DNA from: VRUE01 sp963699215
GTDB taxonomy: Bacteria > Actinomycetota > Thermoleophilia > Solirubrobacterales > 70-9
Length of the DNA stretch: 64,000 nt
Reading direction: 5' to 3'
NCBI GenBank assembly: GCA_963699215.1
Contig: OY969422.1
Coordinates: forward strand, 1,612,001-1,676,000
Shown here in pieces: positions 1-7,642 of this stretch (positions are counted from its first letter, which is position 1; the number at the start of each line of letters is the position of its first letter). The notes below the pieces were generated by a model. The model ran no database searches. It was given only the letters and a program-made list of their open reading frames with translations, and was not told where the DNA came from. The position numbers were made by a program, and so were the translations under genes.

Positions 1-1
1 G

Positions 2-115
2 GTCGCGCCGGCGCTGATGAGCGAGGGTAAGAAGCTGCAAAACGAGCAGTCGGTGGGAATGGGCTCGAACGGGCGCGCGGCGGTCTCCGCCGGTGTTGGA
101 GTCGCCGACGACTGA
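2..115 (+). CDS. C-terminal 37 residues of an unrecognised protein (5' end outside window)
   Basis: Frame 2 is open from the left edge to a TGA at 113-115, giving a 37-residue tail rich in Gly, Ser and Ala that ends in VGVADD. It overlaps the guaA start by 23 nt, as coupled genes often do. No family motif is visible, so I cannot name the protein. It could also be a chance open frame. Confidence 0.3.
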   Translation, partial: VAPALMSEGKKLQNEQSVGMGSNGRAAVSAGVGVADD

Positions 116-1679
116 GGCCGGCGCTCCCACGGCGCCGGCCCAGGCCTCCGAGGAGGTGCTCGTCCTCGATTTCGGCGGGCAGTACTCGCAGCTGATCGCG
201 AGACGCATCCGCGAATGCGGTGTGTTCGCGGAGTTGCTGCCAGCTACCGCTTCTGCCGAATCGATTCGGCAGCGCCAACCGAAGGCGCTGGTGCTCTCCG
301 GGGGGCCAGCGTCGGTGTACGAGCCGGGGGCGCCGCCGTTCCCCACCGAGCTGCTCGATCTGGGGATTCCGATGCTGGGCATCTGCTACGGGATGCAGGC
401 GATGGTCCAGGCGCTGGGCGGCGAGGTCGAAGGGGCCGAGTCGGGGGAGTTCGGGCGCGCCGAGCTGACCCTGCGCAACAGCGGCGGGCGGCTGCTGGGC
501 GGGCTGCCGGAGGAGCAGAGCTGCTGGATGAGCCACCGCGACGCGGTCTTCGAGCCACCCCCGGGCTTCGCCGCGCTAGCCTCGACCCCCGCCTCGCCCG
601 TCGCCGCCTGCGAGGCGCCGGAGCGCGGCCTCTACGGAATCCAGTTCCATCCCGAGGTCGTCCACACGCCTTACGGGACCGAGGTGTTGACCCGCTTCCT
701 GCGCGAGATCGCCGGCTGCGAGGAGCAGTGGTCGGCGGAGTCGGTGATCGCCGAGCAGATCGCCGCTATCCGGGCCCAGGTGGGCGAGGGCCGCGTGATC
801 TGCGGCCTCTCCGGCGGGGTCGACTCCTCGGTCGCGGCGCTGCTCGTCCACCGTGCGGTGGGGGAGCAGCTGACCTGCGTCTTCGTCGATCACGGGTTGA
901 TGCGGCTGAACGAGGCCGAGCAGGTCGTGGCGGCATTCGAGCAGTTCGGCATCCCGCTCGTCCACGTCGAGGCCGAGGAGCGCTTCCTCGCCCGCCTCGC
1001 CGGCGTCGACGAGCCCGAGCGCAAGCGCAAGATCATCGGCGAGGAGTTCATCCGCGTCTTCGAGGAGGAGGCGGCGAGGCTCGAGGACGCCGCCTACCTG
1101 GTCCAGGGAACCCTCTACTCCGACGTGATCGAGTCCGGCGGCAGCGACGCCGCCGCCACGATCAAGTCCCACCACAACGTCGGCGGTCTGCCCGACGACC
1201 TCGAGTTCGAGCTGGTCGAGCCGCTGCGGATGCTGTTCAAGGACGAGGTGCGCGCGGTGGGGGCCGAGCTGGGCCTGCCCGAGCGTATGGTCTGGCGCCA
1301 GCCCTTCCCCGGGCCCGGCCTGGCGATCCGCATCGTCGGCGGCGAGGTGACGAAGGAGCGGCTCGACATCCTGCGCGCCGCCGACGCGATCCTGCAGGAG
1401 GAGATCCGCGCCGCCGAGCTCTACCGCCAGCTATGGCAGTCCTTCTGCGTGCTGCCCGTGGTGCGCTCGGTTGGCGTGCAGGGCGACGGCAGGACCTACG
1501 CCTACCCGATCGTGATCCGCGCGGTTACCTCCGAGGACGCGATGACCGCCGACTGGGCCCGCCTGCCCTACGACCTGCTCGAGCGCGTCTCCAGCCGGAT
1601 CATCAACGAGATCAAGGACGTGAATCGCGTAGCGCTGGACATCTCCTCCAAGCCCCCCGCGACGATCGAGTGGGAGTAG
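93..1679 (+). CDS. guaA: GMP synthase (glutamine-hydrolysing)
   Basis: Converts XMP to GMP using glutamine and ATP, the last step of guanylate synthesis in the cytoplasm. The class I glutamine amidotransferase domain comes first, with nucleophile Cys98 in GICYGM and the His186/Glu188 pair in FHPEV. The ATP-pyrophosphatase P-loop SGGVDSS lies at 240-246, and the C-terminal dimerisation domain ends in KPPATIEWE. The length of 528 aa is normal for the family. GTG 93 gives about 20 extra low-complexity residues before the conserved VLDFGGQY, so a later start is possible. A strong hairpin follows directly. Confidence 0.97.
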   Translation: MLESPTTEAGAPTAPAQASEEVLVLDFGGQYSQLIARRIRECGVFAELLPATASAESIRQRQPKALVLSGGPASVYEPGAPPFPTELLDLGIPMLGICYGMQAMVQALGGEVEGAESGEFGRAELTLRNSGGRLLGGLPEEQSCWMSHRDAVFEPPPGFAALASTPASPVAACEAPERGLYGIQFHPEVVHTPYGTEVLTRFLREIAGCEEQWSAESVIAEQIAAIRAQVGEGRVICGLSGGVDSSVAALLVHRAVGEQLTCVFVDHGLMRLNEAEQVVAAFEQFGIPLVHVEAEERFLARLAGVDEPERKRKIIGEEFIRVFEEEAARLEDAAYLVQGTLYSDVIESGGSDAAATIKSHHNVGGLPDDLEFELVEPLRMLFKDEVRAVGAELGLPERMVWRQPFPGPGLAIRIVGGEVTKERLDILRAADAILQEEIRAAELYRQLWQSFCVLPVVRSVGVQGDGRTYAYPIVIRAVTSEDAMTADWARLPYDLLERVSSRIINEIKDVNRVALDISSKPPATIEWE

Positions 1680-1685
1680 CCCCCC

Positions 1686-1741
1686 GGGGACGTGCCGCGA
1701 GTTAGCGGTCACTATGGGTACTCAACTAGCGGCACGTCCCC
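1686..1741. repeat. Perfect 13-bp inverted repeat, hairpin after guaA
   Basis: Arms GGGGACGTGCCGC (1686-1698) and GCGGCACGTCCCC (1729-1741) are exact complements, and the inner AGTT/AACT pair (1700-1703, 1724-1727) extends the stem after one mismatch. It probably terminates guaA transcription, but there is no T-run. The near-palindromic form also fits a REP-like dispersed element. It makes any start upstream of 1759 for the next gene unlikely. Confidence 0.7.
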
Positions 1742-1758
1742 CCCTTAGGGTCGGGGGC

Positions 1759-2619
1759 ATGCCGTCGTTTGCGGTCTCTATAGCGACGCTGAGCCTTTTC
1801 CAGGCGGCCCTTGTTGGGCTGCCGCGTTACCGACCGCCGTTTGCCTGGATGCCGCGCAGTCCTTGGTGGGCGATCGTGCCGGCCGCCTCGATCGTCGTCG
1901 TGGTCTTCGGCATCGAGGCGGCGCCCGGCTCGGCCGATGCCCTGACTTGGCTGGCGCTGCTCGCGGTGCCGCCGCTGGCGGCGTTCGCGCTCGGCTGGCT
2001 CGTCCATGGCACGGCGCCCGCCTGGGCACTGCTCGCCGTGCCGCTGTTCGCCCTTGCCTGGGCCTCGCAGGAGTCGCTGGCGGGCGAGACGGCCGCGACG
2101 CTCCTCTCCGGTCTCGCCTGCATCGCCCTGGGCTGGCTGCTCGTCTCGGTCGTCGACGCTCGCTGGCTGCGCCTGGGGATCTACGCGATGGCGGCGATCG
2201 ACGCGGCACTGGTCGCCGCCGAGCTGCTGCAGGGACCGAGCTCGGTGCTCAGCGCCGCGGCGCCGGCCGGCCTGCCGCGCCTGCAGGTGCTCGAGTTCGG
2301 TGCGGCCCGGATGGGCTTCGGCGACGCCTTTGTCGCCGCCACCGTCGGCTGCCTGCTCGCCCTCCCCGCCGACGGGCCGAAAACCCTCCTATATGGGGGG
2401 AAATCGTCCCATCGGCAGCTGGTCGGGGCTGGGTTAGTCGCGGTCTTGGGGTTGGCTTTTGACCTGCTCTTCTTTGCGCTTGACACGTTGCCGGCGACCG
2501 TTCCGGTTGCGCTGGCGCTGGCGCTCGCTTCGCGCGGCGGCTCAGCCCGGGTGGCCGATCAGGGTGATGCCATAGATCGCCGCGAACCCGGCCACCGTCA
2601 GGGCCACCCGCCTCCATGA
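1759..2619 (+). CDS. Multi-pass membrane protein, candidate GxGD (presenilin/SPP-like) aspartyl protease
   Basis: A 286-residue protein with about eight hydrophobic segments and short loops. Three features resemble the GxGD intramembrane protease fold: Asp148 in a membrane segment (YAMAAIDAALV), GFGD with Asp189 about 40 residues later at the start of another segment, and PVAL at 249-252 in the last segment, like the PAL motif. The family Tyr before the first Asp is Ile here. The start is set at ATG 1759 because an earlier in-frame ATG (1714) lies inside the guaA hairpin. The last 25 or so residues are hydrophilic and run 78 bp into the convergent ZIP gene. The protein is certain to be membranous; the protease assignment is inference. 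Confidence 0.6.
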   Translation: MPSFAVSIATLSLFQAALVGLPRYRPPFAWMPRSPWWAIVPAASIVVVVFGIEAAPGSADALTWLALLAVPPLAAFALGWLVHGTAPAWALLAVPLFALAWASQESLAGETAATLLSGLACIALGWLLVSVVDARWLRLGIYAMAAIDAALVAAELLQGPSSVLSAAAPAGLPRLQVLEFGAARMGFGDAFVAATVGCLLALPADGPKTLLYGGKSSHRQLVGAGLVAVLGLAFDLLFFALDTLPATVPVALALALASRGGSARVADQGDAIDRREPGHRQGHPPP

Positions 2620-3288
2620 ACCGCCATCGCCGTCGTGCTCGTGGGCGTGGGCGGCGGGGAGGAGATCGGTGGCGCCCATGTAGAGGAAGAAACCGGCGTA
2701 GACAGCGAGGAAGTAGCCGAGGGTCACCTCGGAGACGGAGATCAGCGAGCCGACCGCCGCGCCGGCGAGCGGCGCCAGGGCATCGATTCGCAGCCAGCGC
2801 TTCGCCCGCGATGCGTCGTCCGACTGGCTGAGCACGAAGCTGACCGTGTTGAGGCCGTCGGCGAAGCCGTGGCCGACGACGGCGAGGAGGACGAGCAGAC
2901 CGGTCTCGGCGTTGACGCTGAAGGCGAGGCCGATGCCGACTCCGTCGGTGAAGGTGTGCAGGGAGAGCCCCATGGCGCCGAGCACGCCGACCCGGCCGTG
3001 CGAGCGCGCCTGCTCGGGATCGTCGCGGTGGTGGAGGACCAGCACCCGCTCCAGCAGGAAGAAGCCGAGGAAGCCGAGCGCGACGAGCGGCACCGCGTCA
3101 TGGGCGTCGCCGATGCTCTCGATCGCCTCCGGCAGGACCTCGAGCAGCGCCACCGCGACGACGATGCCGCCGCTCAGCGCGATCACCGTGGGCAGCGAGT
3201 GGTGGAGCCGCAGCGCGGTCGCGCCGCCGCCGAAGATCGCCAGCACGGCGAGCCCTGCCAGGGGTATCGCGACCTCAGGCATCGGCAC
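2542..3288 (-). CDS. ZIP-family divalent metal transporter
   Basis: A 248-aa integral membrane protein with eight hydrophobic segments and a His/Asp-rich loop after segment 3 (LHHRDDPEQ). Metal-site residues sit in segments 4 and 5: His111/Asp115 in SLHTFTDG and His140/Asp144 in GHGFADG, matching the paired H...(E/D)G motifs of ZIP proteins that import zinc or iron. Its start overlaps the end of the upstream Fur-family gene by 14 nt, so the two are translationally coupled. This makes a metal-uptake gene autoregulated with its own repressor a natural reading. The substrate, zinc or another divalent metal, is not decided by sequence. Confidence 0.88.
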   Translation of the reverse strand: MPMPEVAIPLAGLAVLAIFGGGATALRLHHSLPTVIALSGGIVVAVALLEVLPEAIESIGDAHDAVPLVALGFLGFFLLERVLVLHHRDDPEQARSHGRVGVLGAMGLSLHTFTDGVGIGLAFSVNAETGLLVLLAVVGHGFADGLNTVSFVLSQSDDASRAKRWLRIDALAPLAGAAVGSLISVSEVTLGYFLAVYAGFFLYMGATDLLPAAHAHEHDGDGGSWRRVALTVAGFAAIYGITLIGHPG

Positions 3289-3697
3289 CGGTGCAGGTCG
3301 CGCAGGTGCCGCGCAGGACCACGTCGTGGGCGGCCACCTCGAAGTCGGCGTTGCGGCTGATCCCCTCGATCGCCTCCTCCAGCGCCTCGCTGGCGAAGGG
3401 GGCGAGCCTCCCGCACCGCTCGCAGACCAGGTGGTGATGGTGCTGATCGGGATCCACCCGCTCGTAGCCGGCGGCGTCGCCGCCGATCTCGACCCGCTGC
3501 AGCAGGTGGAGCCGTTCCAGCTGGTCCAGCGTGCGGTAGACGCTCGCCCGTCCGACGGACTCGAGCCGCCGGTCGATCTCCAGCGCGGTCACCGCGCAGG
3601 GCTCGGCGGCCAGCAGGCCGATCACCTCGCGCCGCGCCGCGCCGCTGCGGTAGCCGGCCTCGTCGAGGCGCCGCATCGCTGTCTCGGCCCAGTCCAC
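3275..3697 (-). CDS. Fur-family metalloregulator (possibly Zur)
   Basis: A 140-aa protein with a winged-helix domain (YRTLDQLERLHLL) followed by a metal-binding dimerisation half. The latter has HHHH at 86-89 and two zinc-binding pairs, C92xxC95 and C132xxC135, the usual structural zinc site. GTG 3697 lies 7 nt after a TACGGT -10 element (3710-3705), so the message is probably leaderless. A 19-bp near-palindrome (3714-3732) overlaps the promoter and probably mediates autorepression. Coupling to a ZIP transporter favours zinc sensing (Zur), but Fur or Mur cannot be excluded. Confidence 0.92.
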   Translation of the reverse strand: MDWAETAMRRLDEAGYRSGAARREVIGLLAAEPCAVTALEIDRRLESVGRASVYRTLDQLERLHLLQRVEIGGDAAGYERVDPDQHHHHLVCERCGRLAPFASEALEEAIEGISRNADFEVAAHDVVLRGTCATCTGADA

Positions 3698-3713
3698 GGC
3701 CGGGACCGTATCA

Positions 3714-3732
3714 GAGAATGAGACTTATTCTC
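3714..3732. promoter_or_regulatory. Fur/Zur-type operator
   Basis: GAGAAT (3714-3719) and ATTCTC (3727-3732) form a 19-bp near-palindrome with 16 of 19 positions symmetrical. It lies 16 nt upstream of the regulator's start, just upstream of its -10 hexamer, and overlaps the last codon region of the peptidase gene. The size, AT content and spacing are those of Fur-family boxes. The binding protein is inferred to be the adjacent regulator. Confidence 0.75.
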
Positions 3733-4696
3733 AGCTGTAGCTGTCCCACCGCATGAGGTAGGGCAGCGGGTCGAGCGGGCTGCCGCCCTCGTACCAGCCG
3801 GGCGCCGTCCAGATCTCGAAGTGGAGGTGGCAGCCGGCCGCGTTGCCGGTTTCGCCGACCAGCCCGATCGGCTGCCCGGTGCGGACGGTCATCCCCTCCT
3901 GCAACGGCGAGGGTTCGAGCAGATGCATGTAGGCGGTGTCGAAGCCGGTTCCCTTGCCGTCGATCACCAGGTAGTTGCCGGCGGATCCCTGGTAGCCGGA
4001 GTAGCGGACCCGCCCACCGCGGGCGGCGACGAGGGGCACTCCGCATTGCGCCATCACGTCCTGTCCCTGGTGGGTGTGGCCAGTGCGGCCGGCGCCGAAG
4101 CGCGCTCCGGAGCTGCCGAAGTCGTGCGCTCCGAGGACGGGGAAGGCATATCCGTAGAGCGCGAAGCTGAGACTGAGCGGGGGCGCTTCGGACGAGGAGG
4201 CCGGTCGCTGCTTTGCCTGGCGCGCCATCGCCCCGCCGCTCTGCGGCAGGATGCGGAAGGTGTAGCGGCCGTTGGGAGCCGGGCGTCCTTCCGCGGTGGT
4301 CCCGTCCCAGCGGATGCGGTTGGGGACGTTCGGCGCCACGTCGTTGCGGAAGAAGCTCATGACCGTGGCGCCGGCTGCGTCGACCACGTCGATGCGGAGG
4401 TCGTTGGCCGGTTGGTCGCTGCCTATTTCGTAGCTGAGGCTGGGGTAGCGGACCCCGTAGAAGAAGGACTTGCGCGGCAAGGCCTGGGCGGAGACCAGGC
4501 TCAGCGTGCCGGCGCTGGGCCCGTCGGCCGTGGGGGCGCCGCTCGGGCTGCCGGGAGGGGGCGGGGTGCCGCTCGGGGTCGGGGCGCCGCCGGTCGCCGC
4601 GAATGCGGTCCCCGTGAGGCTCGCGAGGCACGCCGCGACTGCGATTACGAAGATCCTTATGGCTAGCCAAGGCCGAGCGCCCGTCCTGCGTGCCAC
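3731..4696 (-). CDS. Secreted M23 (LytM-type) metallopeptidase
   Basis: A 321-aa exported protein. A signal peptide (hydrophobic 11-33, cut near AFA-A) precedes a Pro/Gly-rich linker (35-62). A FlgD/Ig-like module (about 70-150, RWDGTTAEGRPAPNGRY) is followed by an M23 peptidase domain (185-300). Zinc and catalytic residues are present: His209 and Asp213 in HTHQGQD, His258 in AYMH and His290/His292 in GCHLHFEIW. It should cleave peptidoglycan cross-bridges outside the membrane. The GTG start is preceded by a GAGAGGG ribosome site, unlike its leaderless neighbours. Confidence 0.92.
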   Translation of the reverse strand: MARRTGARPWLAIRIFVIAVAACLASLTGTAFAATGGAPTPSGTPPPPGSPSGAPTADGPSAGTLSLVSAQALPRKSFFYGVRYPSLSYEIGSDQPANDLRIDVVDAAGATVMSFFRNDVAPNVPNRIRWDGTTAEGRPAPNGRYTFRILPQSGGAMARQAKQRPASSSEAPPLSLSFALYGYAFPVLGAHDFGSSGARFGAGRTGHTHQGQDVMAQCGVPLVAARGGRVRYSGYQGSAGNYLVIDGKGTGFDTAYMHLLEPSPLQEGMTVRTGQPIGLVGETGNAAGCHLHFEIWTAPGWYEGGSPLDPLPYLMRWDSYS

Positions 4697-4930
4697 TTGC
4701 CCTCTCTTTCGTTCGCCTACGGAGTTAGCTGTCGGGCTCGCGCTGAAAGAGATGCGCTACGGACCGTTGTTCGTCCGATTCGCCCCTGGGACCTGCAAGG
4801 CCCCTGCGGTTCCTCCGCTCCCGTCCGTCGGCCGGCCGGGATTCGGCTATTGCTGGCGCGGCAGTATAGAGAGCCTCCCGGCCGCACGCGGCCGTGCGCG
4901 TCAACTCGGCGTGGCGGCTATCATCCCGGA

Positions 4931-4957
4931 GCCGCTGGGGCCTTCCCCGCGGCTTTT
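4931..4957 (+). promoter_or_regulatory. Terminator-like hairpin in the rplM leader
   Basis: GCCGC-T-GGGG pairs with CCCC-GCGGC around a CCTT loop and is followed directly by TTTT (4954-4957), ending only 5 nt before the rplM ATG. No Shine-Dalgarno sequence is seen. TATAGA (4865-4870) or TATCAT (4919-4924) upstream could be the -10. The position suggests attenuation or translational autocontrol of the L13-S9 operon. The rest of the 266-nt gap 4697-4962 holds only this leader and the peptidase promoter. Confidence 0.55.
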
Positions 4958-4962
4958 CTCTG

Positions 4963-5394
4963 ATGAAGACCTACGTCGCCACACCCGCAGACCGCCGGCG
5001 AGACTGGCTCGTCGTCGACGCCGAGGGCCAGACCCTGGGCCGTTTGGCGACGCGGATCGCCGACGCGTTGCGGGGCAAGCGCAAGCCCGAGTACACGCCG
5101 CACGTCGACACCGGCGACTTCGTCGTCGTCGTCAACGCGGAGAAGATCAAAGTGACCGGGAAAAAGATGGAGCAGAAGCGCTACTGGCGCCACAGCGGCT
5201 ACCCGGGCGGGATCAAGTCCCGCACCCTGGCCGAGATGCTCGAGCGCCGCCCGGAGGAGGTGATCCGCAAGGCCGTGAAGGGGATGCTTCCCCGCAACCG
5301 CCTCGCCCGCAAGCAGTTGACCAAGCTCAAGGTCTATGCCGGCCCGGATCACCCGCACGAGGCGCAGAAACCACAGCCGATGGAGATCAAGTGA
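4963..5394 (+). CDS. rplM: Large ribosomal subunit protein uL13
   Basis: A 143-aa protein of the 50S subunit that binds 23S rRNA early in assembly. Typical family sequence is visible: MKTYVATPADRRRDW, DAEGQTLGRLATRIA, KKYWRHSGYPGG-like (RYWRHSGYPGG) and GMLPRNRLAR. ATG 4963 is chosen because the conserved N-terminus begins there; the frame is open further upstream, but that part is not conserved. The stop overlaps the rpsI start (TGATG), so the two are translationally coupled in the usual L13-S9 order. Confidence 0.97.
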   Translation: MKTYVATPADRRRDWLVVDAEGQTLGRLATRIADALRGKRKPEYTPHVDTGDFVVVVNAEKIKVTGKKMEQKRYWRHSGYPGGIKSRTLAEMLERRPEEVIRKAVKGMLPRNRLARKQLTKLKVYAGPDHPHEAQKPQPMEIK

Positions 5395-6287
5395 TGGCAG
5401 ACGAGCCCAAAGACGTCGACGCGCAGGACGAAGAGCCTCAGGCCGCGGGTCCTGTCGCCGAGGAGGACTCCTCGTCCTCGCAAGCTGCGGGCGAAGAGCC
5501 CACCTCGACGCCACCCGCGGCAGATGCCCCTGAGGCTGACGCCGACGACGAGGCGCCCGAGGAGGCATCGACCGAGCCTCCCGTTGCGGAGCAGGAGGAG
5601 GACCCCGAGGCGCCTGCGGAGGAGCCCGATGGGTCTCCTGCGGCTGAGCAGGAGGAGACGGAGCCCGAGGCGCCTGCGGAGGAGTCCGAGGAGCCGAAGA
5701 CCGAGAAGAAGAAAGACGTCATCCCGGGTGCCGACCTGGAGCCGATCGCGGTCGAGCCCACCGAGCGGCCGCTCAGCGCCGAGGAGAAGGCGCGGCGCGA
5801 AGCCGAGGAAGAGGAGGAACGGGCGCGCGAGGCGGCTCTCACCGGCGATGCCGACGAGGGGGAGCAGCCGGCGACCCGGGCCCCGGCCAAGATGGAGAGC
5901 GACTCGCGCTATCTGGCAACCGGCAAACGGAAGAACGCGATAGCCCGCGTCACCCTGCTGCCCGGCAGCGGCAAGATCGAGATCAACGGCCGTCCGATCG
6001 AGGAGTTCTTCCCCCGTCCTCTGCATCAGACGACGGCATGCCAGCCGCTCGCGATCACCGGCTACGAGAGCAGCGTCGACGTCCGCGTCCGGGTCCATGG
6101 CGGTGGCATCAGCGGCCAGGCCGGCGCTGTCCGCCACGGCATCGCCAGGGCGCTGACCGAGGTCGACCCCGAGCTGCGCGGCGAGCTGAAGCGGCGCGGC
6201 TTCCTGACCCGCGATGCGCGCGCCAAGGAGCGGCGCAAGGCGGGGCTGAAGAAGGCCCGCAAGCGGCCGCAGTTCAGCAAGCGCTGA
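5394..6287 (+). CDS. rpsI: Small ribosomal subunit protein uS9 with a long acidic N-terminal extension
   Basis: Residues 173-297 are a normal uS9: YLATGKRKNAIARV, GGGISGQAGAVRHGIARAL, GFLTRDARAKERRKAGLKK and the C-terminal QFSKR that reaches the ribosomal P site. They are preceded by about 166 residues of Glu, Ala, Pro and Asp-rich, low-complexity sequence (EEPEAPAEE-like runs, then an EEEEERAREA helix). Other actinobacterial S9 proteins have extensions of tens of residues at most, so 297 aa is about twice the usual length. The start ATG 5394 overlaps the rplM stop, and no other start fits the operon. The extension has no recognised domain. Confidence 0.95.
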   Translation: MADEPKDVDAQDEEPQAAGPVAEEDSSSSQAAGEEPTSTPPAADAPEADADDEAPEEASTEPPVAEQEEDPEAPAEEPDGSPAAEQEETEPEAPAEESEEPKTEKKKDVIPGADLEPIAVEPTERPLSAEEKARREAEEEEERAREAALTGDADEGEQPATRAPAKMESDSRYLATGKRKNAIARVTLLPGSGKIEINGRPIEEFFPRPLHQTTACQPLAITGYESSVDVRVRVHGGGISGQAGAVRHGIARALTEVDPELRGELKRRGFLTRDARAKERRKAGLKKARKRPQFSKR

Positions 6288-6297
6288 CGAGGGCACT

Positions 6298-7611
6298 GTG
6301 AGCGCGGAGCGCAAGCTCTTCGGAACCGACGGGGTCCGAGGGGAGGTTGGGACGTTCCTCACCGCGGAGCTGGCCCTCGCGCTGGGCAGGGCGGCGACCG
6401 CCTCGCTGCAAGCCGAGCGGCCGCAGGTGCTGATCGTCCGCGACACGCGCGAGTCGGGGTCGATGCTGGAAGCGGCGCTGGCCGCCGGCGTCGCCGAGGC
6501 CGGGGGGGATGCGCTGCTCGGCGGCGTCCTGCCGACGCCCGCCGCCGCGATCCTGGTGCGCCGCCTCGGGCTCGACCTCGCCGTGGTCGTCTCCGCCTCC
6601 CACAACCCCTACCGGGACAACGGCATCAAGTTCTTCAGCGGCGCCGGGACGAAGCTCGGCGACGCGGTCGAGGCGGAGATCGAGGGGGCCTTGGAGGCCA
6701 CGCAGGCGCCGGCCGCGCCGGGACGCGTGCGCGAGCTGGAGGGCGGGACCGAGGACTATCTGCGTGCCCTCGAGTCCTCCTTTCCGCTCGATCTCTCCGG
6801 CCTCACCGTGGCGCTCGACTGCGCCAACGGCGCCACCCACCGCGCCGCCCCGGCGATCTTCGAGCGCCTCGGCGCCGAGGTCGAGACGATCGGCGTCGAG
6901 CCCGACGGCCGCAACATCAACGACGGCTGCGGGTCCACCCACCTCGACAACCTGGCGAAGCACGTCGCCTCCTCGGCGGCCTCGATCGGGTTCGCCTTCG
7001 ACGGCGACGGGGATCGGGTCCTCGCGGTCGACGGCAGCGGCCGGACGCACGACGGCGACGAGCTGATCGCTCTCCTGGCCCGCGGCATGGCAGCCCGCGG
7101 CGAGCTGGGCGGCGGTGTCGCCGTGACCGTGATGAGCAACTACGGCTTCCATCGGGCGATGGAGGAAGCGGGGATCGAGGTTGCCGTGACCAAGGTCGGC
7201 GACCGCTACGTCCTCGACGAGCTGCGCGAGCGCGATTGGGCTCTCGGCGGCGAGCAGTCGGGCCACATCATCGACACCGGCTTCGTCGCCACCGGCGACG
7301 GGATCGCCGCGGCGCTGATGACGATGCGCGAGCTGGCCGGCCGCGATCTCGCCACAGTCGAGGCGATGGAGAAGCTGCCCCAGGTCCTGGTCAACGTCGA
7401 GGTCGCCGAGCGCGAGGCGATCGCCGGCGCCGCCGCGGTCTGGAAGGCGGTCGAGCGCGAGGGAGCCGAGCTCGAGGGTCGCGGCCGCGTGCTCCTGCGC
7501 CCCTCCGGCACCGAGCCGCTGGTCCGCGTGATGGCCGAGGCGCCGAGCGCCGAGGAGGCCGACGCCGTCTGCAAGCGCCTTGCCGACATGGTCCGGCAGG
7601 AGCTGGGCTGA
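6298..7611 (+). CDS. glmM: Phosphoglucosamine mutase
   Basis: Interconverts glucosamine-6-phosphate and glucosamine-1-phosphate on the way to UDP-GlcNAc. The 437-aa protein has the four-domain phosphohexomutase layout: FGTDGVRG at 8-15, the phosphoserine loop SASHNP (Ser100), the metal loop FDGDGDRV near 240, the sugar loop GEQSGH near 320 and the phosphate loop RPSGTEPLVRVM near the end. The GTG start is 10 nt after the rpsI stop. It is followed by glmS, the enzyme making its substrate. Confidence 0.97.
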   Translation: MSAERKLFGTDGVRGEVGTFLTAELALALGRAATASLQAERPQVLIVRDTRESGSMLEAALAAGVAEAGGDALLGGVLPTPAAAILVRRLGLDLAVVVSASHNPYRDNGIKFFSGAGTKLGDAVEAEIEGALEATQAPAAPGRVRELEGGTEDYLRALESSFPLDLSGLTVALDCANGATHRAAPAIFERLGAEVETIGVEPDGRNINDGCGSTHLDNLAKHVASSAASIGFAFDGDGDRVLAVDGSGRTHDGDELIALLARGMAARGELGGGVAVTVMSNYGFHRAMEEAGIEVAVTKVGDRYVLDELRERDWALGGEQSGHIIDTGFVATGDGIAAALMTMRELAGRDLATVEAMEKLPQVLVNVEVAEREAIAGAAAVWKAVEREGAELEGRGRVLLRPSGTEPLVRVMAEAPSAEEADAVCKRLADMVRQELG

Positions 7612-7642
7612 GGCCCGCCGCCCTCTACCCTGTACGGCCTTG

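Noticed and set aside
1714..1758. Earlier ATG start for the membrane protein after guaA
   Set aside because: It lies in the loop and right arm of the perfect hairpin and would add 15 non-hydrophobic residues; ATG 1759 fits better.
4470..5393. Open frame upstream of rpsI that would make a 605-residue protein
   Set aside because: It runs antisense to the peptidase gene and through rplM in another frame; only the part from ATG 5394 has S9 sequence and fits the TGATG overlap.
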